In this document: one piece after another, positions 51,184-59,385 of the stretch
Layout: each line of letters begins with the position of its first letter
How positions within the stretch are numbered: the stretch's first letter is position 1
Assembly (NCBI RefSeq): GCF_900110835.1
Contig: NZ_FOJG01000002.1
Location: 2,322,979 to 2,386,978 of the forward strand
Length of the DNA stretch: 64,000 nt
DNA from: Chitinophaga arvensicola
GTDB lineage: Bacteria > Bacteroidota > Bacteroidia > Chitinophagales > Chitinophagaceae
Direction: 5' to 3'
The notes under the pieces: model-generated
What the model saw: the letters and a program-made list of their open reading frames with translations, nothing else
Databases searched by the model: none
What the model was told of the DNA's origin: nothing
Position numbers and translations under genes: made by a program

Positions 51184-52071
51184 ATGAACTGCGTAAAAAA
51201 CACCCTTCTTTCATTGATAGCCTTGTCTGGTATCATTGCGTTTTCTTCCTGCGGAAGTAAAAACGATGATCCGTCCACTCCTCCCACACCTAAGCCAGTG
51301 GTACAATTGAGCAGCAACGCTACCTTAGGGAATCATCTGACGGACGTAGATGGTAATTCCCTTTATTATTTCTCCAATGATTTTAATGGTAACAACAATT
51401 GCACGGGTGGCTGTGCGGCCGTATGGCCGGTGTACTATGCCGGCGACAACCTGGCGCAGGCAGCACTCGGAACGGGCCTGGACATCAAGGACTTTGGCTC
51501 CATCACCACCACCGATGGTAAAAAGCAATCTACCTATAAAGGATGGCCGCTGTATTACTATGCGCCACCATCCGGCGGCTACAACGTACGTGAAGCGCCC
51601 GGACAGACAAATGGAGAAGGCGTTGGCGGCATCTGGTTTGTTGCTAAAGCAGATTACTCCATACAGCTTGTAAACGGCCAGCTCGTTGGATCCGACGGAA
51701 AAAACTACCTGGCGGATCATACGGAAGGCACCGGTAAAACATTGTATTTCACCGATGCTAAAGGACTTACGCTCTATGCATTCAGCAAGGATAGTTTCAA
51801 CATCAACAAATTTACAAAAGCGGATTTTTCCAATAATGCGGTATGGCCTATCTACGAAACGGATCAGATCGTAGTACCCTCTACGCTGGACAAAACATTA
51901 TTCGGCAGCATTACCGTAGCCGGTAAAAAACAATTAACCTACAAAGGCTGGCCACTGTATTACTTCGGTCAGGATGCCGGTGTAAGAGGCGCTACCAAAG
52001 GTGTGAGCTTCCCTGCGCCAGGTGTATGGCCGGCAGTTACAAAGGATGTAGCCGCCGCTCCTAAGCCATAA
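51184..52071 (+). CDS. Lipoprotein with two PF03640-type secreted repeats
   Basis: 295 residues from the ATG at 51184, which starts a lipoprotein signal (SLIALSGIIAFSSCGSK); the frame is open 54 codons upstream but overlaps the divergent SNF2 start. Two copies of the secreted repeat of unknown function follow: NSLYYFSNDFNGNNNCTGGCAAVWP with YKGWPLYYY, and LTLYAFSKDSFN with AVWPIYE and YKGWPLYYF. The first copy keeps the Cys-x-x-x-Cys pair, the second has lost both. These lipoproteins are found in many bacteria; a link to redox stress or heme has been proposed for some but is not evident here. Ends at a strong terminator. Confidence 0.85.
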   Translation: MNCVKNTLLSLIALSGIIAFSSCGSKNDDPSTPPTPKPVVQLSSNATLGNHLTDVDGNSLYYFSNDFNGNNNCTGGCAAVWPVYYAGDNLAQAALGTGLDIKDFGSITTTDGKKQSTYKGWPLYYYAPPSGGYNVREAPGQTNGEGVGGIWFVAKADYSIQLVNGQLVGSDGKNYLADHTEGTGKTLYFTDAKGLTLYAFSKDSFNINKFTKADFSNNAVWPIYETDQIVVPSTLDKTLFGSITVAGKKQLTYKGWPLYYFGQDAGVRGATKGVSFPAPGVWPAVTKDVAAAPKP

Positions 52072-52085
52072 ACAGGCAATATGAA

Positions 52086-52131
52086 AAACGGATCAGCAGG
52101 AATACGATGTGGTATTCCTGTTGATCCGTTT
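52086..52131. terminator. Bidirectional hairpin terminator
   Basis: Twenty-nt arms AAACGGATCAGCAGGAATAC and its near-complement (one G-T pair) around a 6-nt loop, followed by TCTATTGTTT. Lies between the 51184 gene and the convergent GntR gene. Confidence 0.7.
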
Positions 52132-52159
52132 CTATTGTTTCGCTTATTAAAAGCGCAAA

Positions 52160-52891
52160 CTATTCTCTTCTGCTTTCTACCGTATATACAAAACTATCGG
52201 CCCTGTAATAACCCAGGTTATATTCGATAGGTCGTTCTCCCTGATCAAATACAAACCGTTTTCTTAACAGGATAGGGCTTCCTGATTCCAGTTCCAGTTT
52301 GCCCGAAATAAATTTATCGGCAGATTTTGCGCTGATTTCTTCTTTGGATAAAGTGGCTACCGTCATGTAATCCTTTTCCAGTATATCATACAGCGGACGT
52401 TTAAAATCCTCTTCACCGGTTAATCCCACTCTCGGGTGAAAATAGGAAATGAAATATACAAAAGGTCCTTCCGCTTTACCTCTCAAACGTTCCAGTTTCA
52501 GTACTTTCTTGTTAGGGCTAATTTCAAAAAAATTGGCAATGGTTTCATCCGGCAATACCCAGGTGACATGCAGTTCAAAGTTTTTGATAACAATGCCACG
52601 CGCGGTCATTTCCTGCGTGAAACTGAGCCAGTTCTTTGATTTAGAACTGATGGCAGCTTCTGCTACTTTTGTTCCCACTCCTTTTTTCCTGGTCAGCAGT
52701 CCTTCGTATACGAGTTTATTTAAAGCGTGACGTAAGGTAGATCTGGAAATCGCCAGTTGTTTGGCGAGCTGGACTTCGTTAGGTAAAAATTTTCCACCGG
52801 CATACTGTGGATCTTTTATCATATTCCTTAACAGGTTTTCTGCCTGTATATGAAGTGGTAAAGGATTTTTATGATCTATACTCAAATTCAT
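52160..52891 (-). CDS. GntR/HutC-family regulator with UTRA domain
   Basis: About 243 residues from the ATG at 52891 (MNLSIDHKNPLPLHIQAENL); a start 4 codons upstream is possible. N-terminal winged helix with FLPNEVQLAKQLAISRSTLR and ALNKLVYEGLLTRKKGVGT, then a UTRA effector domain (LKLERLRGKAEGPFVYFISY, SGSPILLRKRFVFDQGERP). HutC-type regulators release DNA on binding a sugar or sugar phosphate. It is divergent from the glycosidase at 53137; the palindrome TATGTTTGTACATA before that gene and before the GH38 gene is the probable operator. Confidence 0.92.
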   Translation of the reverse strand: MNLSIDHKNPLPLHIQAENLLRNMIKDPQYAGGKFLPNEVQLAKQLAISRSTLRHALNKLVYEGLLTRKKGVGTKVAEAAISSKSKNWLSFTQEMTARGIVIKNFELHVTWVLPDETIANFFEISPNKKVLKLERLRGKAEGPFVYFISYFHPRVGLTGEEDFKRPLYDILEKDYMTVATLSKEEISAKSADKFISGKLELESGSPILLRKRFVFDQGERPIEYNLGYYRADSFVYTVESRRE

Positions 52892-53082
52892 GCAGCAAAG
52901 CAAGGGGAAATAAACAAGAAAAACAATTTTACCTGCGCTTATTTTGGCAGTATGTATGGTGGCGCTTCAAGATAAGAATAAGTACGACTAATTAATATGA
53001 ATTTATTTTTAACATCATAATTATTTGATATTAAATTAATTATTAGCATACGATCTTGTTAAGACGATGTTAAAAACTTTTC

Positions 53083-53119
53083 TTGCATTAATAAATTTAT
53101 GTTTATATGTTTGTACATA
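53083..53119 (+). promoter_or_regulatory. Promoter with embedded palindromic operator, glycosidase gene
   Basis: TTG at 53083-53085 and TATGTTTG at 53106-53113 (TAnnTTTG) are 20 bp apart, a plausible -33/-7 promoter. TATGTTTG is the left part of the inverted repeat TATGT-TTGT-ACATA (53106-53119), so a bound repressor would block the -7 element. The identical 14 bp recurs at 59372-59385. Confidence 0.6.
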
Positions 53120-53136
53120 ATATCCGGGGCCACATT

Positions 53137-54447
53137 ATGAAAAAGATTTTTTCGATAATTCCCTTTATAGCAGGTATTGGTTTTCCTGTTTTCCTTTCCG
53201 GAAACCTGGCTGCTCAGAATAACCCAAAAAACCTTGCTGCCACGATACTGGCAGATAGCCGTCTGGACACGGTCCAGGCGCGTGCATTGAGATTACTGAC
53301 AGACTTTACGGCGGGTACTTCTTACGGAGAAGTATGGATCCGGGATTTCAATACTTTTATTAACGGTTCCCTGCAGGTACTTCCACATGCCCAGGTGAAA
53401 GAAATGTTGCTGCTTTTTTTCCGGATGCAGGCGGCAGACGGGAATATCCCTGATGGCGTTATCCCGCGCGCAAAGGCGAATGGCGGCTACCAGTACCGTT
53501 ATTCAGATCTGGCGCCGGAATGGGCAGCGCATAAGAATACAGTAGAAACCGACCAGGAAACTTCCCTGATCCAGGCGATCAAAAAATACGTGACAGCTAC
53601 CGGCGATCAGGCCTTCCTTTTTTTAGTGATTAATGATAAAACGATTTTGCAACGGATAGAGGCCTCCATGGAGTATCTACTGAAAGAGCGCTGGTCGGAA
53701 AAATATGGTTTAATCACCGGAGCCACTACCATCGACTGGGGGGATGTTCAACCAGAAACCGGTTGGGGCGTGGCTATCAACGATAAAACGAAGTGGGCGA
53801 TAGATATTTACGATAACGCGATGTTCGTAATCGCCATCCAGGATTTCCTGGCCATGCAGCCTCCCGGTTATAAGGCGCAACGGGACTGGCGCGCCGTAGC
53901 GGCCGGGATCCGCAAAAATGTACGCAAATACCTGTGGGATACGAAAGCACAGAAATATATCCCGCATCTTTACCTGGACGGCAGTCCGTTTTCCCCGTCC
54001 TTCAACGAAAAGGAAATACTTTATACAGGAGGCTCCGCCTGTGCGATACTGGCAGGATTCCATACCGCCAGCGAAATAGCAGCTATTAACCGGCAAATGA
54101 CACAGGCCGCCGCCAAAGAAAAATTCGCCACCATTGGCATTACGGTATACCCGCCTTACCCCGCGCAGGAGTTTCCGAATATGCACCCTTATGTGTATCA
54201 GAACGCAGGCGACTGGACCTGGTTTGGCGGACGCATGATACAAGCCCTCATTATAAACGGATTTATACAGGAAGCAGTAGCAGAGCTCAAACCCATGACC
54301 GACCGCGTCATTGCTCACAACGGTTTCTTCGAATGGTACGACGTTCAGACAGGCACTCCAAAAGGATCAGGCAATTTTCGGGGAGAAGCAGGTGTTTTAT
54401 CAGACGCCATCACGCTTTTGAAAAAATGGGCAATTAATCAGCAGTAA
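53137..54447 (+). CDS. Six-hairpin ((alpha/alpha)6) glycosidase of the mannoside-type locus
   Basis: About 436 residues from the ATG at 53137, which starts the signal peptide (MKKIFSIIPFIAGIGF... LAAQNN); the frame begins upstream only because the operator reads as ATG-TTT-GTA-CAT. The mature protein has the toroid pattern of glycogen-debranching, GH63, GH37 and GH125-like enzymes: SYGEVWIRDFNTFINGSL, ADGNIPDGVIPR, HKNTVETDQETSLIQAIKKY, ATTIDWGDVQPETGWG and NAGDWTWFGGRMIQAL. Candidate acids are Asp in WIRDF and Asp/Glu in TVETDQET. The exact GH family is unclear; with GH38 nearby a mannose-containing glycan is likely. Confidence 0.75.
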   Translation: MKKIFSIIPFIAGIGFPVFLSGNLAAQNNPKNLAATILADSRLDTVQARALRLLTDFTAGTSYGEVWIRDFNTFINGSLQVLPHAQVKEMLLLFFRMQAADGNIPDGVIPRAKANGGYQYRYSDLAPEWAAHKNTVETDQETSLIQAIKKYVTATGDQAFLFLVINDKTILQRIEASMEYLLKERWSEKYGLITGATTIDWGDVQPETGWGVAINDKTKWAIDIYDNAMFVIAIQDFLAMQPPGYKAQRDWRAVAAGIRKNVRKYLWDTKAQKYIPHLYLDGSPFSPSFNEKEILYTGGSACAILAGFHTASEIAAINRQMTQAAAKEKFATIGITVYPPYPAQEFPNMHPYVYQNAGDWTWFGGRMIQALIINGFIQEAVAELKPMTDRVIAHNGFFEWYDVQTGTPKGSGNFRGEAGVLSDAITLLKKWAINQQ

Positions 54448-54547
54448 TAATTAAACAATTAAGCCTGCTCATTTATTATTTATTCATCAACCGGATCTAA
54501 CTGATTAAAAACACATCATCACATGAATAAAACCAAATCTCACTTGC

Positions 54548-54569
54548 AGTCATAGACACATCTATGACT
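54548..54569. promoter_or_regulatory. 22-bp inverted repeat upstream of susC
   Basis: AGTCATAGA-CACA-TCTATGACT, perfect 9-nt arms with a 4-nt spacer, 60 bp before the susC start. It could be an operator or a leader hairpin; it is unrelated to the TATGTTTGTACATA sites. Confidence 0.4.
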
Positions 54570-54628
54570 AACATCAACTGAAACGTACAATTTACCGGCT
54601 ATTATTCCATCATCTCTAAAGACTTGTT

Positions 54629-57600
54629 ATGAAAGCAAAACTATTTTATGTGCTTGCATGCCTGCTATTCTCCATGCAGGCTATGGCCCAGATTAAGATA
54701 AGCGGCAAGGTCACCAGTGCCGCTGACGGAACCGCGATCCCCAATACGACGGTCGCTGTGAAAGGTACGTCCACCGGCACCATTGCCAATGTGGATGGCG
54801 TTTACACCGTTACGGTTCCGAATCAGAATGCCGTCCTTGTATTCTCCTTCACCGGATTCGGAAGCAAGGAGGTCGTGGTGGGCAATCAAACCACTATCAA
54901 CGTTTCCCTCGAAGTGCAGGTAAACACCCTGAACGACCTGGTGGTGATCGGTTATGGATCGGTGAAAAAATCGGACCTCACCGGTGCCGTATCTTCCTTA
55001 AAAGCAGAAAGGATCATGGACGCACCTGTTCCCAACATCTCACAGGCTTTGCAGGGTAAAATTGCCGGTGTGGATGTAAACATCAACAGCAGTGCCCCCG
55101 GCCAGGCAGCTAAAGTGCGTATCCGTGGTATTGGCTCCATCAACTCGTTTGTTGACCCGCTATATGTAGTAGACGGTGTGGCCGGTGTAGATGGTAATGC
55201 CATCAACCCGAACGATATCGCCTCTATCGAAGTATTGAAAGATGCCTCCTCTACCGCGATCTATGGTGCCAGAGGCGCCAACGGTGTAATCATGATCACC
55301 ACGAAACGCGGTAGATCAGGCCCCACCCAGGTAAGCTACCAGGGAGATGTAAACGTAAGCACCCTGGCCCGCCACCTCCGGACCCTGAACTCCGATGAAT
55401 TTGTAAAAGTTTATAACGAAGCTTTTGCCAATGCCACCAAGTTCGACCCGGATCATGGCACCTGGACGCCTACCGCTATACTGGATCACGCCCACTATCC
55501 TTTGCTGTTTGATGAAAACAACAAACCACTGTACAACACCAACTGGGAAAAGGAAACCTATAAACCAGCCGTTTCTACCAGTCACCAGCTGAATTTCCAG
55601 GGCGGTACCGACAAACTCTTATACAGCGCTTCCCTCGGTTATCTCGATCAGAATGGTCTGATGATCAATTCCTGGTTCAGAAGATATTCCGCCAGGGCCA
55701 CTTTTGATGACCAGGTAAAAGACTGGCTGAAAATAGGCGGTAGCCTGAATATCGTATCCAGTACCCAAAGACTGGTATCTGATGGTAATGGTTCCCTGAA
55801 CGTACCCAGGATGGTAACGGAAGAAGTACCCATCGTTCCGGTAAGATATCCTGATGGCACCTGGGCAGGCAACTACGACATTGCCGGTCTGGAAGGAGGT
55901 CCAAACCCGGTACAGATAGCCCAGAACAGGTATACCCTGAACAACCAGATGCATACCCTGGGTAACTTCTATATGCAGTTCCGCATTACCAAAGACCTGG
56001 AATTCAAAACAGACTTTGGTTATGACCAGATCAGCAATAAAGCAAACTTCTATTCTGCCGGTAACCTGCCCCACTTATCACAGGACCAGGGTGGTGTAGC
56101 GAGGATTACCAACGACTACAACAAATACTGGCAGTCAGAAAACTACCTGACTTACAATAAAACATTCAAAAACAACAATACCTTAAACGCCATTGCCGGT
56201 ATTTCCTTCCTGGAATACAATGCACAAAACAATCTCTCGGAAACGCAGAACTTCCTGTCTGATTACTTCCAGTGGAACTACCAGGCGGCAGGATCGGTAC
56301 GCGCCAATATCACTTCCCAGACACAGCCATGGTCGATGAACTCTTACTATGCGCGTGTGAACTATAGCATTAAAGGTAAATATCTCTTTACTGCTACCGG
56401 CAGGTATGATGGTTCTTCCAAATTCAGCAAGGACAACCAGTTTGCGTTCTTCCCTTCAGTAGCCGCCGCATGGCGTGTGTCTGAAGAAGACTTCCTGAAA
56501 AACAGCAAAACGATCAACAACCTGAAAATCCGCGCCAGTTACGGTACATCCGGTAACCAGGAAATTGGATTGTTCCAGAGTTTAGCACAACTCAGACCAG
56601 ACCAGGTGGTGTTAAATGGCGCCAACCAACCCACCCTGATCCCCGGATATGTGGGTAACCCTGATCTGAAATGGGAACGTTCCAACCAGATTGATGCAGG
56701 TCTGGAATTAGTAATGGTAGATAACCGCATTAACCTGAACGTGGATTACTACAACCGTAAAACCTCCGACCTCCTGCTCGCAGCGCCTATTCCATGGTCT
56801 GCCGGTATGTACACCCCCAATGTGTATAAAAATGTGGGAGAAGTGAGAAATACCGGTCTGGAAGTAAACCTCAGCACGATCAACATCCAGAAACCAAACT
56901 TTACCTGGAGTACCACCTTTGTTTTTGCGACCAACAAAAACAGAATCCTGACGCTCAACGATGGTAACGCAGATATCTTCCCTGGTCCCAACTTCCTGGG
57001 TCAGACCAATATCCTGCGGGTAGGTGAACCCATTGGTTCGTTTTATGGTATGAACCGCTTAGGTACCTACAGCACCGATGAAGCAGCGGAAGCAGCCAAG
57101 CATTCCCTGTTACCCGGCGACAGAAAATATGAGTATGACGCCAATGGCAACGCGGTATACGGCATCATAGGCCGTGCATATCCAAAATGGACCGGTACTT
57201 TCAGCAGTACATTTAAATTGAAAGGATGGGACTTCACTTTTGATATCCGTTTTGTACAGGGTGTAAATACCGCTGCTGCGTTCAAGCACTCTACCGAAGA
57301 CCGTCAGACGCTGGCAAACAGCCTGGCTACTGTATTGAATGCCTGGACTCCGGAAAATCAGAACACGCATATTGCACAGGTGCGTAGCTACAAATTCACA
57401 CAGGATTCCCATTTTGATACCTGGTGGGTAGAGGATGGTTCCTATATCAGAGGTCAGAATTTCACCCTGGGTTATTCCTTCCCGGAATCATGGCTGGAAA
57501 GAAGCCATATCACCAAGTTCCGCATTTATGCGAGCGTGCAAAACCTTTTCCTGATCACCAAATACACTGGTTATGATCCTGAAGTAGACACTTTTAACTT

Positions 57601-57697
57601 CGGTTATGGTACCAACACCGGTTTCTCCCAGAACATCGACTTCTTCCCTTATCCCCGCCCACGCGTGTGGAACCTGGGTGTGAATGTCAGCTTCTGA
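54629..57697 (+). CDS. susC: SusC/RagA-family TonB-dependent transporter
   Basis: 1022 residues. Signal peptide (residues 1-20, SMQAMAQIK), carboxypeptidase-regulatory-like domain (about 22-100, GTAIPNTTVAVKGTSTGTI), TonB box and plug (LNDLVVIGYGSVKKSDLTGA, ISQALQGKIAGVDVN) with the SusC hallmark VLKDASSTAIYGARGANGV, and a barrel ending WNLGVNVSF. There is no STN domain and no sigma/FecR pair, in contrast to the other SusC in this window; control falls to GntR instead. Imports oligosaccharides released at the surface, with the SusD gene 57 bp downstream. Confidence 0.96.
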   Translation: MKAKLFYVLACLLFSMQAMAQIKISGKVTSAADGTAIPNTTVAVKGTSTGTIANVDGVYTVTVPNQNAVLVFSFTGFGSKEVVVGNQTTINVSLEVQVNTLNDLVVIGYGSVKKSDLTGAVSSLKAERIMDAPVPNISQALQGKIAGVDVNINSSAPGQAAKVRIRGIGSINSFVDPLYVVDGVAGVDGNAINPNDIASIEVLKDASSTAIYGARGANGVIMITTKRGRSGPTQVSYQGDVNVSTLARHLRTLNSDEFVKVYNEAFANATKFDPDHGTWTPTAILDHAHYPLLFDENNKPLYNTNWEKETYKPAVSTSHQLNFQGGTDKLLYSASLGYLDQNGLMINSWFRRYSARATFDDQVKDWLKIGGSLNIVSSTQRLVSDGNGSLNVPRMVTEEVPIVPVRYPDGTWAGNYDIAGLEGGPNPVQIAQNRYTLNNQMHTLGNFYMQFRITKDLEFKTDFGYDQISNKANFYSAGNLPHLSQDQGGVARITNDYNKYWQSENYLTYNKTFKNNNTLNAIAGISFLEYNAQNNLSETQNFLSDYFQWNYQAAGSVRANITSQTQPWSMNSYYARVNYSIKGKYLFTATGRYDGSSKFSKDNQFAFFPSVAAAWRVSEEDFLKNSKTINNLKIRASYGTSGNQEIGLFQSLAQLRPDQVVLNGANQPTLIPGYVGNPDLKWERSNQIDAGLELVMVDNRINLNVDYYNRKTSDLLLAAPIPWSAGMYTPNVYKNVGEVRNTGLEVNLSTINIQKPNFTWSTTFVFATNKNRILTLNDGNADIFPGPNFLGQTNILRVGEPIGSFYGMNRLGTYSTDEAAEAAKHSLLPGDRKYEYDANGNAVYGIIGRAYPKWTGTFSSTFKLKGWDFTFDIRFVQGVNTAAAFKHSTEDRQTLANSLATVLNAWTPENQNTHIAQVRSYKFTQDSHFDTWWVEDGSYIRGQNFTLGYSFPESWLERSHITKFRIYASVQNLFLITKYTGYDPEVDTFNFGYGTNTGFSQNIDFFPYPRPRVWNLGVNVSF

Positions 57698-57754
57698 TGA
57701 AAAACGTGTACCCGTTGATGTGATAACCTTTTTAGTGAATTTAAAAATAAGAAA

Positions 57755-59260
57755 ATGAAAACGACTCAACATATCATACTCGTCTTGCTGGTGTTGCTTA
57801 GCTGCTCCTGCAAAAAGTTCCTGGAACAGCAACCTTCGAATTTCATTCCGCCGGATGCCGACCTGTCGGATCCCAAAGTGGCAAGAGCCATTGCAGATGG
57901 CTCTTACCAGTATCTGCAGGGCTTTTTGCAGGGCCAGCCGTCTTCCTATGGTGGTAATGTTTACAACCTGATGGAGTTCATGACAGGCAAATCGAACAGT
58001 GATCTGGGACAAACCGGTTTTGCCAGTTTCCAGAACCTGAGCTACAATGCGACCTCCTTCTATTTCGATACCTGGTGGCAACGTTTATACATGGGTATAG
58101 GCGCCTGTAACCTGGCCATCCAGAATTTGCCGCAGGCAAAAGTTACAGATGCTGTTAAAACAAACATGCTGGCCGAAGCGCATACCCTGCGCGCACTCTA
58201 CTATTTTCACCTGGTGAGAATGTATGGTGCGGTTCCCAGTGTAACCCAAGTGCCAAAAGACCTGAACCTGAATCTGCCACGCACTGCAGCCAAGGATATT
58301 TACGACCAGATCATTATTCCAGACCTGGTACTTGCCGCCAAATCCACGCTGCCATGGTCCGATAAAACCGGCCGTGTGTCAATGGGGCTCGTGCAATCAT
58401 TACTCGCAGATGTATACCTGACTTACGCCGGAGCGGCTATCAACGGCGGTAACCAGTATTATGGCCTGTCCGCCGCAGCCTCCAAGGCCGTGATCACACA
58501 GGGCGGTTATTTCCTCTTCCCTGAATACACTGACATGATCAACCCGGCAAATAAAAATACCGGCGAATTTATTTTTCAGGTACAATACGCGGCCGCCGTG
58601 CCAAGTATCAATCCACTGACACCTTTAACCATTCCTAACTACGCGGGTATTTCCCAGTATTCTGATGAGTATGGAGCAGTGTATCCTACTCCGCAGTTTA
58701 TTGCGTCTTTCCCTGCCGGTGACAAACGTGTACAGGAAAGACAATTCTTCTATACCAAGTACAAGAAGAAAAACCCTGCCGTTGATACCATTACGTTTAA
58801 AGGACCTTACATCTATAAATGGTTTGATTCTTCTGCTGTTGTAAGTACCGCTAAGTCGGATCTCAACTATACGCTTTACCGCCTCGCAGATGTGTACCTG
58901 CTGTATGCGGAAGCTTCCAACCGTGCGGAAGGCGCTCCCAACGCGGATGCTATTGAATACCTGAGACGCGTACGTGCCCGTGCGAAGCTGGCACCGCTGC
59001 CAGCAGGTATGTCGCAGGCTGCTTTCGAACAGGAAGTATGGGCCCAACGCTACTATGAACTGTGCTTTGAAAATAAAATGTGGTTCGATATGGTACGGAC
59101 CCGGAAAGTACATAATGATGTAACCGGTGCCTGGGATAATTTCGTAGGACACAAAACCGTTTTCGGCGCCACTTTCGCGGAAAAGAACCTGCTGTTCCCT
59201 GTTCCTAAACAGGAAATAGATGTAAATCCTAAACTGCTTCCGAATAATACCGGATTCTAA
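57755..59260 (+). CDS. susD: SusD/RagB-family glycan-binding lipoprotein
   Basis: 501 residues with a lipoprotein signal (LVLLSCSCKKFLEQQP) and the SusD features: MLAEAHTLRALYYFHLVRMY, LYRLADVYLLYAEASNRAEG, YLRRVRARAKLAPLP, and the C-terminal LCFENKMWFDMVRTRKVHN with FPVPKQEIDVNPKLLPNNTGF. Partner of the SusC upstream in capture of an oligosaccharide. Likely substrate is a mannose-containing glycan on the evidence of the GH38 gene next in line. A terminator follows (59280-59317). Confidence 0.96.
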   Translation: MKTTQHIILVLLVLLSCSCKKFLEQQPSNFIPPDADLSDPKVARAIADGSYQYLQGFLQGQPSSYGGNVYNLMEFMTGKSNSDLGQTGFASFQNLSYNATSFYFDTWWQRLYMGIGACNLAIQNLPQAKVTDAVKTNMLAEAHTLRALYYFHLVRMYGAVPSVTQVPKDLNLNLPRTAAKDIYDQIIIPDLVLAAKSTLPWSDKTGRVSMGLVQSLLADVYLTYAGAAINGGNQYYGLSAAASKAVITQGGYFLFPEYTDMINPANKNTGEFIFQVQYAAAVPSINPLTPLTIPNYAGISQYSDEYGAVYPTPQFIASFPAGDKRVQERQFFYTKYKKKNPAVDTITFKGPYIYKWFDSSAVVSTAKSDLNYTLYRLADVYLLYAEASNRAEGAPNADAIEYLRRVRARAKLAPLPAGMSQAAFEQEVWAQRYYELCFENKMWFDMVRTRKVHNDVTGAWDNFVGHKTVFGATFAEKNLLFPVPKQEIDVNPKLLPNNTGF

Positions 59261-59279
59261 GCGTATACTTTTTTAGTTT

Positions 59280-59317
59280 CGGGGAGATGACCACTCGTTA
59301 AGGCGGTCATCTCCCCG
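59280..59317 (+). terminator. Hairpin terminator after susD
   Basis: CGGGGAGATGACC and its complement (13-bp stem, 12-nt loop) followed by ATCTTTTTTC, a textbook intrinsic terminator. It separates the SusCD transcript from the GH38 gene. Confidence 0.85.
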
Positions 59318-59371
59318 ATCTTTTTTCGTGATTTCAGATAGCTATTTATTCATAATCCTAAAATATGTACG

Positions 59372-59385
59372 TATGTTTGTACATA
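59372..59385. promoter_or_regulatory. Palindromic operator upstream of the GH38 gene
   Basis: TATGT-TTGT-ACATA, identical over 14 bp to the site before the 53137 glycosidase. It ends on the first base of the GH38 start codon. A wider repeat TATGTAC-(8)-GTACATA (59364-59385) extends the symmetry. Its TATGTTTG also fits a -7 element, which would make the mRNA nearly leaderless. Confidence 0.6.

Noticed and set aside
53107..53136. In-frame upstream ATG codons at 53107 and 59373 (both reading Met-Phe-Val-His) as true starts
   Set aside because: Both ATGs belong to the repeated palindrome TATGTTTGTACATA; in each gene the signal peptide begins at the next in-frame ATG. The shared first residues are a by-product of the operator.
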